A stretch of DNA of 57,198 nucleotides, from the NCBI GenBank assembly GCA_024408235.1, contig JAKSVF010000008.1, positions 1 to 57,198 of the forward strand, in the 5' to 3' direction. The DNA comes from Bacilli bacterium (GTDB taxonomy: Bacteria; Bacillota_I; Bacilli_A; RFN20; CAG-826). The translations under genes and the position numbers were made by a program. Under the pieces are notes generated by a model. That model ran no database searches. It saw only the letters and a program-made list of their open reading frames with translations, and had not been told where the DNA came from. This document shows, one piece after another, positions 42,134 through 49,696 of this stretch. Each line of letters starts with the position of its first letter. Position 1 is the stretch's first letter.

Positions 42134-42161
42134 AAGAAAAAGCCACCTTTTAAGATGGCTT
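42134..42161 (-). terminator. Terminator of the M16 peptidase gene, abutting the ABC exporter start
   Basis: An 8-bp stem AAGCCATC/GGTGGCTT (42154-42161 with 42140-42147, one wobble), 6-nt loop, followed by TTTCTT. It ends directly at the first ATG of the exporter, and its 3' arm contains that ATG's only possible ribosome site. Confidence 0.8.
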
Positions 42162-42166
42162 ATGAC

Positions 42167-45049
42167 TTATAAGGAATTAACTTCGTCGAATTTGTACTCG
42201 TCGATCTTTGCTTTTGAACCCACAGTATATTCAGTTGATTTTGTCGCAATCTGTTTGAAGAGTGGGGCCCAGGCTTTAACATCTCCGACCTTTGCGTGAA
42301 GCAATTCTTTCTTTGTCTTCATCTTGTCTTTCTTTGTTGAACCGACAATGTAGCTAAGGTCTTCTTGTGTAGCAAGGATTCTAACTGAGACAGGTTTATC
42401 AAATCCGCCGAGTGCACCGATGACGTAGTTCTTGAATTCGCTCTTCGTTGGTGCAAATGACTCGAGGTATTCTCCAGCCTTCTTGAAAGTATCGTATGTG
42501 TTCACAACGTTTGGATCTCTATATGAGCCAAAAGCGACAACACCGTTCTTGGTCATGCTGATTGAGCAACCATATGCTCCGCCTTTAACTCGTACTTCAT
42601 CCCAGAGGTAGTTGTATCTCATGATGTGACAGATAAGTGGGCAGATGCCACTAAACTCATATCCAAAGTCATTGATGTTTGCCGCGATTGCGTTGTAGTT
42701 GATTGGCGCAGGAATAATAAGAGCCTTCTTGCTTGTGCCTTCTTTTCCAGGAACTAGTACAGCATCTTCAGGTCCTTTTTTAAGCTTGAGAGCCTTCATT
42801 GCCACTTTTGCAGATGCAACGACATCTTCCTCGCCTGTGATAGAGATAAGGACCTTGTTTTTGCAGTAGATCTTGGCGATAAGCTCTTTGAACTTAGCTT
42901 TCAATTCAGAAATGTTGTAGTTGTTTACGATATCCTGAAGTTTAGCGTATGCCCTAGGTCCGCCTGATTGCGCGGATAGAGAGGCTGATGCTGAATGTTC
43001 GCTTGATGCCTCTGCTATTGCAACACCCATTCCGTTTCCGATGATGCCCATTCTTAAGCTGTTGACCGTCTGATCAAGAGTCTGTTTGACGACTTTTGAA
43101 TCAAATTTGGAATGGAAGATTATCTCGTTGATTAATTCTGGAATCTTGTCGACGTTTTCCTTGAGAGCGGATGCGCTGATTGTAGCGAACGCCTTAGCTT
43201 CGTTCTTTGATGTTGATAGGTACTGAACGCCAAATCCTAAGTCACCAAGATATGTCTTGCAGACATTGCTTAGTTGGGTTAAGTCGTAGTGAGAAGTTGG
43301 TACAGATCTATAAAGTGATGTTAATAGTGAGACATAAATTAAGTCTTCAGCTGGCACGCTTGATAAATCGAAGTATGCATTAACGTATGCGATGCCCTGA
43401 GTTTCTGCAACATGAGTGATTGCATTATAGCCTTTGATCTTTGTCTTTTTTGTGTTCAAACCATTAACCGTAAGTGGGATGTCGGTTAATTTGAGTTCTG
43501 GTAAGCATTTGAGCTCTTTTGGTGTGTCGACATGGCTCTGATATGCGATCAGCTCTTTTGTTTGCTTAACTAGAGCGTCGATCTCTTCAGGTGTCATTGC
43601 CTCTTTCTTTGCCTTCATGAGAGCGTCCATTTTGGCTTTCTTTTCTTCTCCGAGAGTCTTTGATGGAGTGATCATGACTTCGACGTGGTGCTTTGAATTG
43701 AGGATTGCGTTTTCTAACAACTTTTCAAAGTATCCATTGTTGAGCTCTTCTCTGAATTTCTTATAGTACTTTGAGAATTCTAAATGGCTTAATAAGTCGC
43801 CGTTATAGTTGAATGATCCCATCATGGACATTGCAAATGCAATTCCTTTTGGGAAACCGCCCATATCGCTTTCTTTGTCCTTGAATTCAAGATTGTTGAT
43901 TGAAGCGATTAACAATTCTTTGTCAATTCCGTTTTCGACAATCTTCTTAACCTCTTCTTCGAAAGCGGCTTTGAATTCCTCTTTCTTGTTTGGGTTGGTT
44001 TTCTCAAGGTTGATGTATAAAGCTGGGTTGATGTTGTCGTCATCGATTCTTGCTGAGATATCCTGGCCAAGTTTTCTATCGAGTAAAGCTTTCTTTAATG
44101 GGGAACCGTTATCTGAAAGGAGTGCATCATCAATGATTCTCCAAGCCATCATGCTTTCCATGTCGTTGTACTCGCATAATGCATAGGCTAAAGCCATATA
44201 TGTGTTGTCTTTAATCTCCTCATCAGGTCCGATTTCATATTCTTTCTTGTAATCGAGGTTGATGATTGGCTTTTGCATTGGAATTGTTAATGCTTCACCC
44301 TTGTCGTATTTGGAGAAGTATTCCTCATCGATGTATTTAAGCTTTGCTTCGATGTCCATCTTTCCGTAGAGAACTGTCATTGCGTTCTGTGGGTTGTAGT
44401 GGGCTTTGTAGAATGCCTTATATGCATCATAAGTGAGGTTTGGGATGTCATCAGGCTCACCGCCAGAATTGAAGCGATAAGCTGTGTCTGGATACATTGC
44501 TTCGAGCGTTGTCTGTGTCAAGACTTCACCAACTGAAGACATTGCGCCTTTCATCTCGTTATAAACAACGCCTTTGTAGCAAGGAAGCGCGTCTTTATCA
44601 GTCAATTCTAAATGCCAGCCTTCCTGAAGGAATGGTCTTTCATCATTCATTGATTTTGGATTGAATACTGCGTCGAGATAGACATCCATTATGTTGTCGA
44701 AATCTTTTGGTGTCTGAGAAGCGCAAGGATACATTGTCCAGTCATAAGCCGTGAATGCATTCAAGAATGTAGCAAGGGAATTCTTGAGCAAGTTTACAAA
44801 TGGTTCTTTGAGGGGATATTTCTTTGAGCCGCATAGAGTGGAGTGCTCAATGATGTGGCAGACGCCGGTTGAATCCTCTGGAAGGGTTCTAAAACCGATA
44901 GCCATGACACAATTTGTGTCATCTGCCTCAACGTATGCTAATAAACCGCCGGATTTGATATGTTCAAATTCGTGGAGAGTGGCATTTAAGTCTTCGACTT
45001 TTCTAGAGCGGAGGAGCTTAAAACCGTATTTGATTTCACCGATATTCAT
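42167..45049 (-). CDS. M16C-family zinc peptidase (PreP-like)
   Basis: 960 residues. The inverted zinc motif HIIEH is at residues 65-69 (TGVCHIIEHSTLCGSKKYPLKEPF), with a downstream glutamate in VVYNEMKGAMSS as likely third ligand. The length and order (M16 domain, inactive M16 domain, a helical M16C-associated linker at about residues 460-520, then two more M16-like domains) match the presequence-protease/insulinase group that digests peptides inside a closable chamber. No signal peptide, so cytosolic peptide turnover is likely. GGAG precedes the ATG; a terminator follows. Confidence 0.93.
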   Translation of the reverse strand: MNIGEIKYGFKLLRSRKVEDLNATLHEFEHIKSGGLLAYVEADDTNCVMAIGFRTLPEDSTGVCHIIEHSTLCGSKKYPLKEPFVNLLKNSLATFLNAFTAYDWTMYPCASQTPKDFDNIMDVYLDAVFNPKSMNDERPFLQEGWHLELTDKDALPCYKGVVYNEMKGAMSSVGEVLTQTTLEAMYPDTAYRFNSGGEPDDIPNLTYDAYKAFYKAHYNPQNAMTVLYGKMDIEAKLKYIDEEYFSKYDKGEALTIPMQKPIINLDYKKEYEIGPDEEIKDNTYMALAYALCEYNDMESMMAWRIIDDALLSDNGSPLKKALLDRKLGQDISARIDDDNINPALYINLEKTNPNKKEEFKAAFEEEVKKIVENGIDKELLIASINNLEFKDKESDMGGFPKGIAFAMSMMGSFNYNGDLLSHLEFSKYYKKFREELNNGYFEKLLENAILNSKHHVEVMITPSKTLGEEKKAKMDALMKAKKEAMTPEEIDALVKQTKELIAYQSHVDTPKELKCLPELKLTDIPLTVNGLNTKKTKIKGYNAITHVAETQGIAYVNAYFDLSSVPAEDLIYVSLLTSLYRSVPTSHYDLTQLSNVCKTYLGDLGFGVQYLSTSKNEAKAFATISASALKENVDKIPELINEIIFHSKFDSKVVKQTLDQTVNSLRMGIIGNGMGVAIAEASSEHSASASLSAQSGGPRAYAKLQDIVNNYNISELKAKFKELIAKIYCKNKVLISITGEEDVVASAKVAMKALKLKKGPEDAVLVPGKEGTSKKALIIPAPINYNAIAANINDFGYEFSGICPLICHIMRYNYLWDEVRVKGGAYGCSISMTKNGVVAFGSYRDPNVVNTYDTFKKAGEYLESFAPTKSEFKNYVIGALGGFDKPVSVRILATQEDLSYIVGSTKKDKMKTKKELLHAKVGDVKAWAPLFKQIATKSTEYTVGSKAKIDEYKFDEVNSL

Positions 45050-45363
45050 GTGATCTCCTTAATTAATAGTCAGATAAACAAACGATACGAGGAAAAAGAA
45101 AAATGTCAAATCTATTAATTAATAAATAAATAAAGATGAGAGACATTTCTAAAAAATATTTTTTCTAAACTGACTAGACTATTTTATGGTAATTTTAATG
45201 ACTGTTTTATTCAATAATTTGCTAAATATAGAGGGAATCGATATACATTGTTACCTAATTTTCAAGTCCACTTTTTTGCGTAAATTAAAGAGCCAATTTT
45301 GCATATTTAGACAGTGTATAGGAATGTAATAACGCACAGTTTATTTTGCACCATTTCATGCGC

Positions 45364-45369
45364 TATATT
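45364..45369 (+). promoter_or_regulatory. Probable -10 box of nrdDG-dut
   Basis: TATATT, 5 of 6 to consensus, would place the transcript start near 45376, five bases before the structured leader. No good -35 is seen at 17 nt. The rest of the gap from 45050 to 45360 is AT-rich and shows no gene, tRNA or recognised riboswitch. Confidence 0.4.
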
Positions 45370-45380
45370 TATGCACACTT

Positions 45381-45449
45381 CCACCAGAATTATGGGGATG
45401 AATAGTCGACATAAATAGCAACCGAGAACCGGGGAGCGGTTTTTGGTGG
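45381..45449 (+). promoter_or_regulatory. Structured 5' leader of nrdD (three-way-junction-like fold)
   Basis: CCACCAGAA (45381-45389) pairs with TTTTGGTGG (45441-45449) through 9 bp (one G-U). Inside lie two hairpins: TTATG/CATAA (45390-45394 with about 45410-45414) and ACCG/CGGT (45421-45424 with 45437-45440). This three-way junction of about 70 nt resembles a riboswitch aptamer in architecture, but I recognise no class. A CCTA/TAGG pairing next to the AGGAGG ribosome site could act as a platform. Confidence 0.45.
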
Positions 45450-45486
45450 TTTGTATACCTAGGCGCACACATAGGAGGGATGAACA

Positions 45487-47676
45487 ATGAAAGTCATCAA
45501 GAGAAGCGGACGTGAAGTAAACTTTGACCCAAAGAAGATCCATGAAGCGATCAAGAGGGCCAACTCAAGCATCGAGGAGAAAGATCAAATCGAGCCAGAT
45601 GAGATTGCTGCCATCACAAAAGAAGTTGCAACAAAGGTCTCAAGAAGAAAGAGAGCTTTAACGGTTGAAGAAATTCAGGACCTCGTTGAGAAACACATCA
45701 TGAAGGCTGGTGCATATGTTTTAGCTAAAGCATATATCACCTACCGTTATAGAAGAGCACTTGCTCGTAAATCAAACACGACAGATGATCAGATTCTTTC
45801 TCTCATCGAGTGCGTTAACGAGGAAGTTTTGCAGGAGAACTCAAACAAGAACCCTGTTGTCTGCTCTGTTCAGAGAGACTACATGGCTGGCGAAGTTTCA
45901 AAGGACTTAGCTAAACGTATCCTCCTTCCAAACGAAGTTTACGATGCTCATAAGCATGGATTAATCCATTTCCATGATATGGATTACTTTGCACAGCACA
46001 TGCATAACTGCGACTTGGTTAACCTTGAAGACATGCTCCAGAATGGCACAGTCATCTCTGGCACATTAATCGAGAAACCAAAATCATTCTCAACCGCTTG
46101 CAACATCGCTACACAGATCATCGCTCAGGTCGCATCAAACCAGTATGGCGGTCAGTCAATCTCATTAACCCACCTCGCTCCGTTCGTTCAGGTCTCTAGA
46201 GAGAAGATCACAAGAGAACTTCATGAAGAAATGGAAATCTCTGGTGGACGCCCATCCGAATCCGATTTCAATCATATTGTTGAAAAGAGACTTTTAAGAG
46301 AAATCAGAAAAGGCATCCAGACCATCCAGTATCAGGTCGAAACATTGATGACCACAAACGGACAGGCTCCATTCATCACCGTCTTCATGTACTTAAACGA
46401 AGCTAGAAATGAGCAGGAGAAGAAGGACCTTGCAGTCATGATTGAAGAAGTCCTCAAGGAAAGATACTTAGGTGTCAAGAATGAGCAGGGCGTATATATC
46501 ACCCCAGCGTTCCCAAAACTCATCTATGTTCTTGAAGAAGACAACATCAAGCCAGGATCACCTTACTACTATTTAACAGAAATGGCCGCTAAGTGTACCG
46601 CCAAGAGAATGGTTCCTGACTACATCTCCGAAAAGAAGATGCTCGAGTACAAAATTGACAAGAATGGCGAAGGACACTGCTACACATGCATGGGTTGCCG
46701 TTCATTCTTAACCCCATATGTCGATGAGAACGGAAAAGCTAAGTACTACGGCCGCTTCAACCAGGGAGTTGTCACAGTTAACTTAATCGATATAGCTTTA
46801 TCTGCAAAGGGTGAAGTCCACAACAAAGATATGAAGTCATTCTGGAAAGTCTTCGATGACAGAATGAAGCTTTGCCACACAGCTATCCGTGCAAGACACG
46901 AAAGATTAAAAGGCACAAGATCGGATGCCGCTCCAATATTATGGCAGTACGGCGCTCTTGCTAGATTAAAGAAAGGCGAGAAGATCGATAAGCTTTTAAT
47001 GGGCGGATATTCAACTATCTCCCTTGGCTACGCTGGTTTATGGGAGACTGTTCTCGCATTAAACGGACACAAGCTCACAGAACCAGAGGGCGAAGCATTA
47101 GGTCTCGAGATCATGCAGAAGCTCAATGAATACACAGGCAAGTGGAAAGAGCAGGAGAAGATTGATTACTCTTTATACGGCACGCCACTTGAATCAACAA
47201 CTTATAAGTTCGCAAAATGCTTACAGGACAGATTTGGTGTTATCGAAGGCATCACAGATAAGCAGTACATCACAAACTCATATCACGTCCACGTCACAGA
47301 ACCAATCGACGCATTCTCGAAACTCGCATTGGAAGCCAAGTTCCAGAAGTTATCTCCTGGCGGCGCTATCTCATATGTCGAAGTTCCAAATATGCAGAAC
47401 AACATTCCAGCAGTTCTTAATGTCATGCAGTTCATTTATGAAAACATCATGTACGCAGAGCTCAACACCAAGTCAGATTACTGCCAGGTTTGCGGATTCG
47501 ATGGAGAAATCCAGGTTCTCGAAGACGATGGCAAGCTCGTCTGGGAGTGCCCAAACTGCAAGAACAGAGATCAGAGCAAGTTAAATGTTGCTAGACGTAC
47601 ATGCGGATACATCGGTTCACAGTTCTGGAATCAGGGTAGAACTCAGGAAATCAAAGAAAGAGTCCTTCACTTATAA
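45487..47676 (+). CDS. nrdD: Anaerobic ribonucleoside-triphosphate reductase (class III)
   Basis: 729 residues. It reduces ribonucleoside triphosphates to deoxy forms using formate and a glycyl radical. An ATP cone occupies about residues 1-95 (IKRSGREVNFDPKKIHEAIKRAN), controlling activity through ATP/dATP. The catalytic barrel follows (FHDMDYFAQHMHNCDLVNLEDML, GHCYTCMGCRSFLTP). Near the C-terminus is a four-cysteine zinc site (CQVCGFDG and CPNC) and the radical glycine in RRTCGYIGSQFWNQGR. AGGAGGG precedes the ATG. The activase and dUTPase genes follow with overlaps. Confidence 0.98.
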   Translation: MKVIKRSGREVNFDPKKIHEAIKRANSSIEEKDQIEPDEIAAITKEVATKVSRRKRALTVEEIQDLVEKHIMKAGAYVLAKAYITYRYRRALARKSNTTDDQILSLIECVNEEVLQENSNKNPVVCSVQRDYMAGEVSKDLAKRILLPNEVYDAHKHGLIHFHDMDYFAQHMHNCDLVNLEDMLQNGTVISGTLIEKPKSFSTACNIATQIIAQVASNQYGGQSISLTHLAPFVQVSREKITRELHEEMEISGGRPSESDFNHIVEKRLLREIRKGIQTIQYQVETLMTTNGQAPFITVFMYLNEARNEQEKKDLAVMIEEVLKERYLGVKNEQGVYITPAFPKLIYVLEEDNIKPGSPYYYLTEMAAKCTAKRMVPDYISEKKMLEYKIDKNGEGHCYTCMGCRSFLTPYVDENGKAKYYGRFNQGVVTVNLIDIALSAKGEVHNKDMKSFWKVFDDRMKLCHTAIRARHERLKGTRSDAAPILWQYGALARLKKGEKIDKLLMGGYSTISLGYAGLWETVLALNGHKLTEPEGEALGLEIMQKLNEYTGKWKEQEKIDYSLYGTPLESTTYKFAKCLQDRFGVIEGITDKQYITNSYHVHVTEPIDAFSKLALEAKFQKLSPGGAISYVEVPNMQNNIPAVLNVMQFIYENIMYAELNTKSDYCQVCGFDGEIQVLEDDGKLVWECPNCKNRDQSKLNVARRTCGYIGSQFWNQGRTQEIKERVLHL

Positions 47677-48212
47677 TGCACTACGCCGAAATCAAATATA
47701 ACGATATCGCCAATGGGCCTGGTATCAGAACAACTCTATTTGTTTCGGGCTGTACTCATCACTGTTACAACTGCTTTAACGAAGTCGCTTGGGATTTCAA
47801 CTACGGTAAAGAATGGGATCCTGAGATTGAAGATACAATAATCAAATCATTAGAGCCTGAATACGTAACTGGAATTACACTTCTTGGCGGAGAACCTATG
47901 GAGTTCATAAACCAAGAAGGGCTATATTCCTTGCTCACAAGAGTTAAGGAAACATACCCAAACAAGACGATTTGGTGCTTCACCGGCTATTTATTCGAAG
48001 AATTGCTTAAAGGCGGTAAGATGCACGGAAAATACACCGATTATCTACTTGAGATGATCGATGTCATCGTCGATGGAGAGTTCTTTCAGGAAGAATACGA
48101 TATCACCCTTATATTTAAGGGAAGTAGAAACCAGAGAACAATCGATGTCCAAGCTTCTCTAAAAGAAGGTAGAACCGTTGTCATGGAACTCAAAAAGGAG
48201 ACGTTAAGATGA
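47676..48212 (+). CDS. nrdG: Anaerobic ribonucleotide reductase activating protein
   Basis: 178 residues. A radical-SAM enzyme that makes the NrdD glycyl radical. The cluster motif is SGCTHHCYNCFN (CxxxCxxC), preceded by NDIANGPGIRTTLFV and followed by LGGEPM. Its ATG overlaps the nrdD stop by one base (TAATG), which gives coupled translation. Confidence 0.97.
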   Translation: MHYAEIKYNDIANGPGIRTTLFVSGCTHHCYNCFNEVAWDFNYGKEWDPEIEDTIIKSLEPEYVTGITLLGGEPMEFINQEGLYSLLTRVKETYPNKTIWCFTGYLFEELLKGGKMHGKYTDYLLEMIDVIVDGEFFQEEYDITLIFKGSRNQRTIDVQASLKEGRTVVMELKKETLR

Positions 48213-48646
48213 AAGTAAACATCAAGAAACTCAATCCAAATGCAGTCATTCCTACCTATGGAACACCTTACAGTGCGGGATGTGACTTATATGCGTGTGT
48301 CGATAGCGATTTGGTTATTCCAGCACACACAACAGTTAAAGTTCCAACCGGACTTGCAATAGAGTTACCTGAAGGAACTGTGGGATTAATCTACGCAAGA
48401 AGTGGACTCGCCACAAAACGTCATCTCGCCCCAGCTAATAAGGTGGGTGTCATTGATGCGGATTATAGGGGTGAGTTAATCATTGCTCTTCACAATCACT
48501 CAAACGACGATCAAGTTATCGCGATTAATGAAAGAGTGGCCCAGTTAGTAATCGCTCCTGTATATCAAGCCGACTTTGAAGAGGTCGATGAATTGTCTGA
48601 AACAGTTAGAGGCGCAGGTGGCTTTGGCCACACAGGCACAAAATAG
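48209..48646 (+). CDS. dut: dUTP diphosphatase
   Basis: 145 residues, a trimeric dUTPase that removes dUTP and supplies dUMP for thymidylate synthesis. The five family motifs are visible: TPYSAGCDLYA (1), GLIYARSGLATKR (2), GVIDADYRGELIIALHNHS (3), RVAQLVIAPV (4) and the C-terminal RGAGGFGHTGT (5). It overlaps nrdG by 4 nt (ATGA), coupling clean-up of dUTP to dNTP synthesis. Confidence 0.97.
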   Translation: MKVNIKKLNPNAVIPTYGTPYSAGCDLYACVDSDLVIPAHTTVKVPTGLAIELPEGTVGLIYARSGLATKRHLAPANKVGVIDADYRGELIIALHNHSNDDQVIAINERVAQLVIAPVYQADFEEVDELSETVRGAGGFGHTGTK

Positions 48647-48669
48647 TTGTTCAACCAATAAATACAATG

Positions 48670-48704
48670 AAAGTGGATAGAATTCAGGTTCTACCCACTT
48701 TTTT
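48670..48704 (+). terminator. nrdDG-dut terminator
   Basis: AAAGTGG/CCACTTT outer arms with an inner TAGAA/TTCTA pairing across one mismatch and a 6-nt loop, followed by TTTTTT. Confidence 0.88.
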
Positions 48705-48772
48705 CATCTAATTTTCAAGTTTTTGGGAAAAAATCGGGAAAAGTCCGCTACTTATTAGTGGAGGGCTGTTTT

Positions 48773-48871
48773 ATGAATGAGCCTTTCCGCATCCGCTGGA
48801 GGCCGAGAGAGGAACCGGGATATGCTGCTCGTGGCGATCGCTGCGACGCTCATTATCACGATACTGGTTAG
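48773..48871 (+). CDS. Small ORF with strong ribosome site, overlapping the hydrophobic peptide
   Basis: 32 codons (ATG 48773, TAG 48869-48871) with GGAGG 8 nt upstream. The product is very basic and rich in Arg (begins MNEPFRIRWRPREEPG) and resembles no family I know. It overlaps the hydrophobic peptide frame, so it may be a leader ORF that couples translation, as mok does for hok; or it may be meaningless. Base composition is richer in G+C than the surroundings. Confidence 0.3.
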   Translation: MNEPFRIRWRPREEPGYAARGDRCDAHYHDTG

Positions 48872-48884
48872 GTTGCTGAAATAA
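48822..48884 (+). CDS. Small hydrophobic peptide, candidate type I toxin
   Basis: 20 residues: MLLVAIAATLIITILVRLLK, a single membrane-spanning segment with a short basic end. The ATG has AGAGAGG 9 nt upstream. An in-frame ATG at 48777 would give a 35-residue form with a hydrophilic, basic N-terminal extension, also served by GGAGG. Length, one helix and basic terminus are typical of type I toxin peptides that depolarise membranes. The 3' end of the gene is covered by a minus-strand promoter-terminator unit that could make the antitoxin RNA. No strong plus-strand promoter is visible between the dut terminator and the ORF. No family match is claimed. Confidence 0.45.
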   Translation: MLLVAIAATLIITILVRLLK

Positions 48885-48921
48885 AAAAGGTTCCTCGGGA
48901 GACCGGGGAACAAAAAACAGC
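48882..48921 (-). ncRNA. Predicted short antisense RNA over the 3' end of the hydrophobic-peptide gene
   Basis: On the minus strand, TTGTCA (48951-48956), a 17-nt spacer and a perfect TATAAT (48928-48933) predict a transcript start near 48921. A strong terminator follows at once: a 9-bp stem (48903-48911 with 48890-48898, GAGA-type loop) and six T's. The RNA would be about 40 nt, mostly this hairpin, and complementary to the stop codon region of the peptide mRNA. An outer inverted repeat GTTGCTG/CAGCAAC (48872-48878 and 48918-48924) flanks it. The hairpin may also terminate the acetyltransferase mRNA. Confidence 0.5.
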
Positions 48922-49007
48922 AACTTAATTATAGCGTCCCCTGCCACCAGTGACAAGGGGATGGATACGGCACTAATCTCCGGCGGATGCCGCTGGCAAG
49001 TTACCAT

Positions 49008-49622
49008 CTAGAACAACTCAGGGTGATTCTCTAATGAATCATCTTCGGTAATTTTTCTAATTACTTTACAAGGGTTTCCAACCGCCAATGAATGTGGCGG
49101 AATGGAACGCGTTACAACTGAACCAGCTCCAATTACTGAACCTTCTCCGATTGTTACTCCTCCGCATATTACAACGTTTCCTGCAATCCAGCAGTTATCT
49201 TCAATCGTTATTGCTTTAGCGTATTCTTTATCACTCTTCACGCCGCGCTCGTTTATAAAACAGTTTCTGTCTTGATATCTGAGGGGATGTACCGGTGTAT
49301 ATATAGAAATGTTAGGACCCATGAACACATCTTTTCCAATCTTTACAGGAGCGCAGTCTAGAACGGTGAGATTGTAGTTGATGAATGTATTGGTGCCAAT
49401 TGATGTGAAACAACCATAGTCAAATGTGATAGGACCCTGGATATAGAAATCTACCTTATCGATTTTAAATATCTTCTTTAACAACTCTGGCCTTATAGGG
49501 TCATTCTCCAATGTGTTGTTGTATTGTTGCATAAGTCTATGTGTCTCTAAACGAATCTCGCTCAATTCAACATCACTAGGATCATATATCTTTTCAGCCA
49601 ACATAAGTTCTTTGTTTGTCAT
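49008..49622 (-). CDS. Maltose/galactoside-type O-acetyltransferase
   Basis: 204 residues from the ATG at 49622, which has GAGG 8 nt upstream; a GTG 9 nt earlier overlaps that site. It is a left-handed beta-helix (hexapeptide repeat) acetyltransferase using acetyl-CoA. The N-terminal helical region (DPSDVELSEIRLETHRLMQQYN) is typical of the Maa/LacA group, as are NYNLTVLDCAPVKIGKDVFMGPNISIYTPVHPL with the catalytic His and the repeat turn GGVTIGEGSVIGAGSVV. The substrate is probably a sugar. It lies upstream of nothing on its strand and downstream of the GH2 gene, separated by a terminator. Confidence 0.92.
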   Translation of the reverse strand: MTNKELMLAEKIYDPSDVELSEIRLETHRLMQQYNNTLENDPIRPELLKKIFKIDKVDFYIQGPITFDYGCFTSIGTNTFINYNLTVLDCAPVKIGKDVFMGPNISIYTPVHPLRYQDRNCFINERGVKSDKEYAKAITIEDNCWIAGNVVICGGVTIGEGSVIGAGSVVTRSIPPHSLAVGNPCKVIRKITEDDSLENHPELF

Positions 49623-49642
49623 AGGGAGCACCTCAATAAAAT

Positions 49643-49678
49643 AATTTTAAAGGCGCAGCAACATATAGTCACTACGCC
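49643..49678 (-). terminator. GH2 gene terminator
   Basis: GGCGTAG/CTGCGCC arms (one wobble) extended by TGAC/GTTG form an 11-bp hairpin followed by TTTAAAATTATTTT on the minus strand. Confidence 0.75.
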
Positions 49679-49696
49679 ATTAAATTTTAGCTTTGC

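Noticed and set aside
45050-45486. A cobalamin riboswitch or stable non-coding RNA (6S, tRNA) upstream of nrdD
   Set aside because: No B12-box or other recognisable consensus and no cloverleaf; only the 70-nt three-way junction near the promoter is supported.
48771-49007. A 78-codon minus-strand frame directly after the acetyltransferase stop
   Set aside because: It crosses the strong intrinsic terminator at 48890-48911 and the product has no protein-like pattern; the start adjacency seems accidental.
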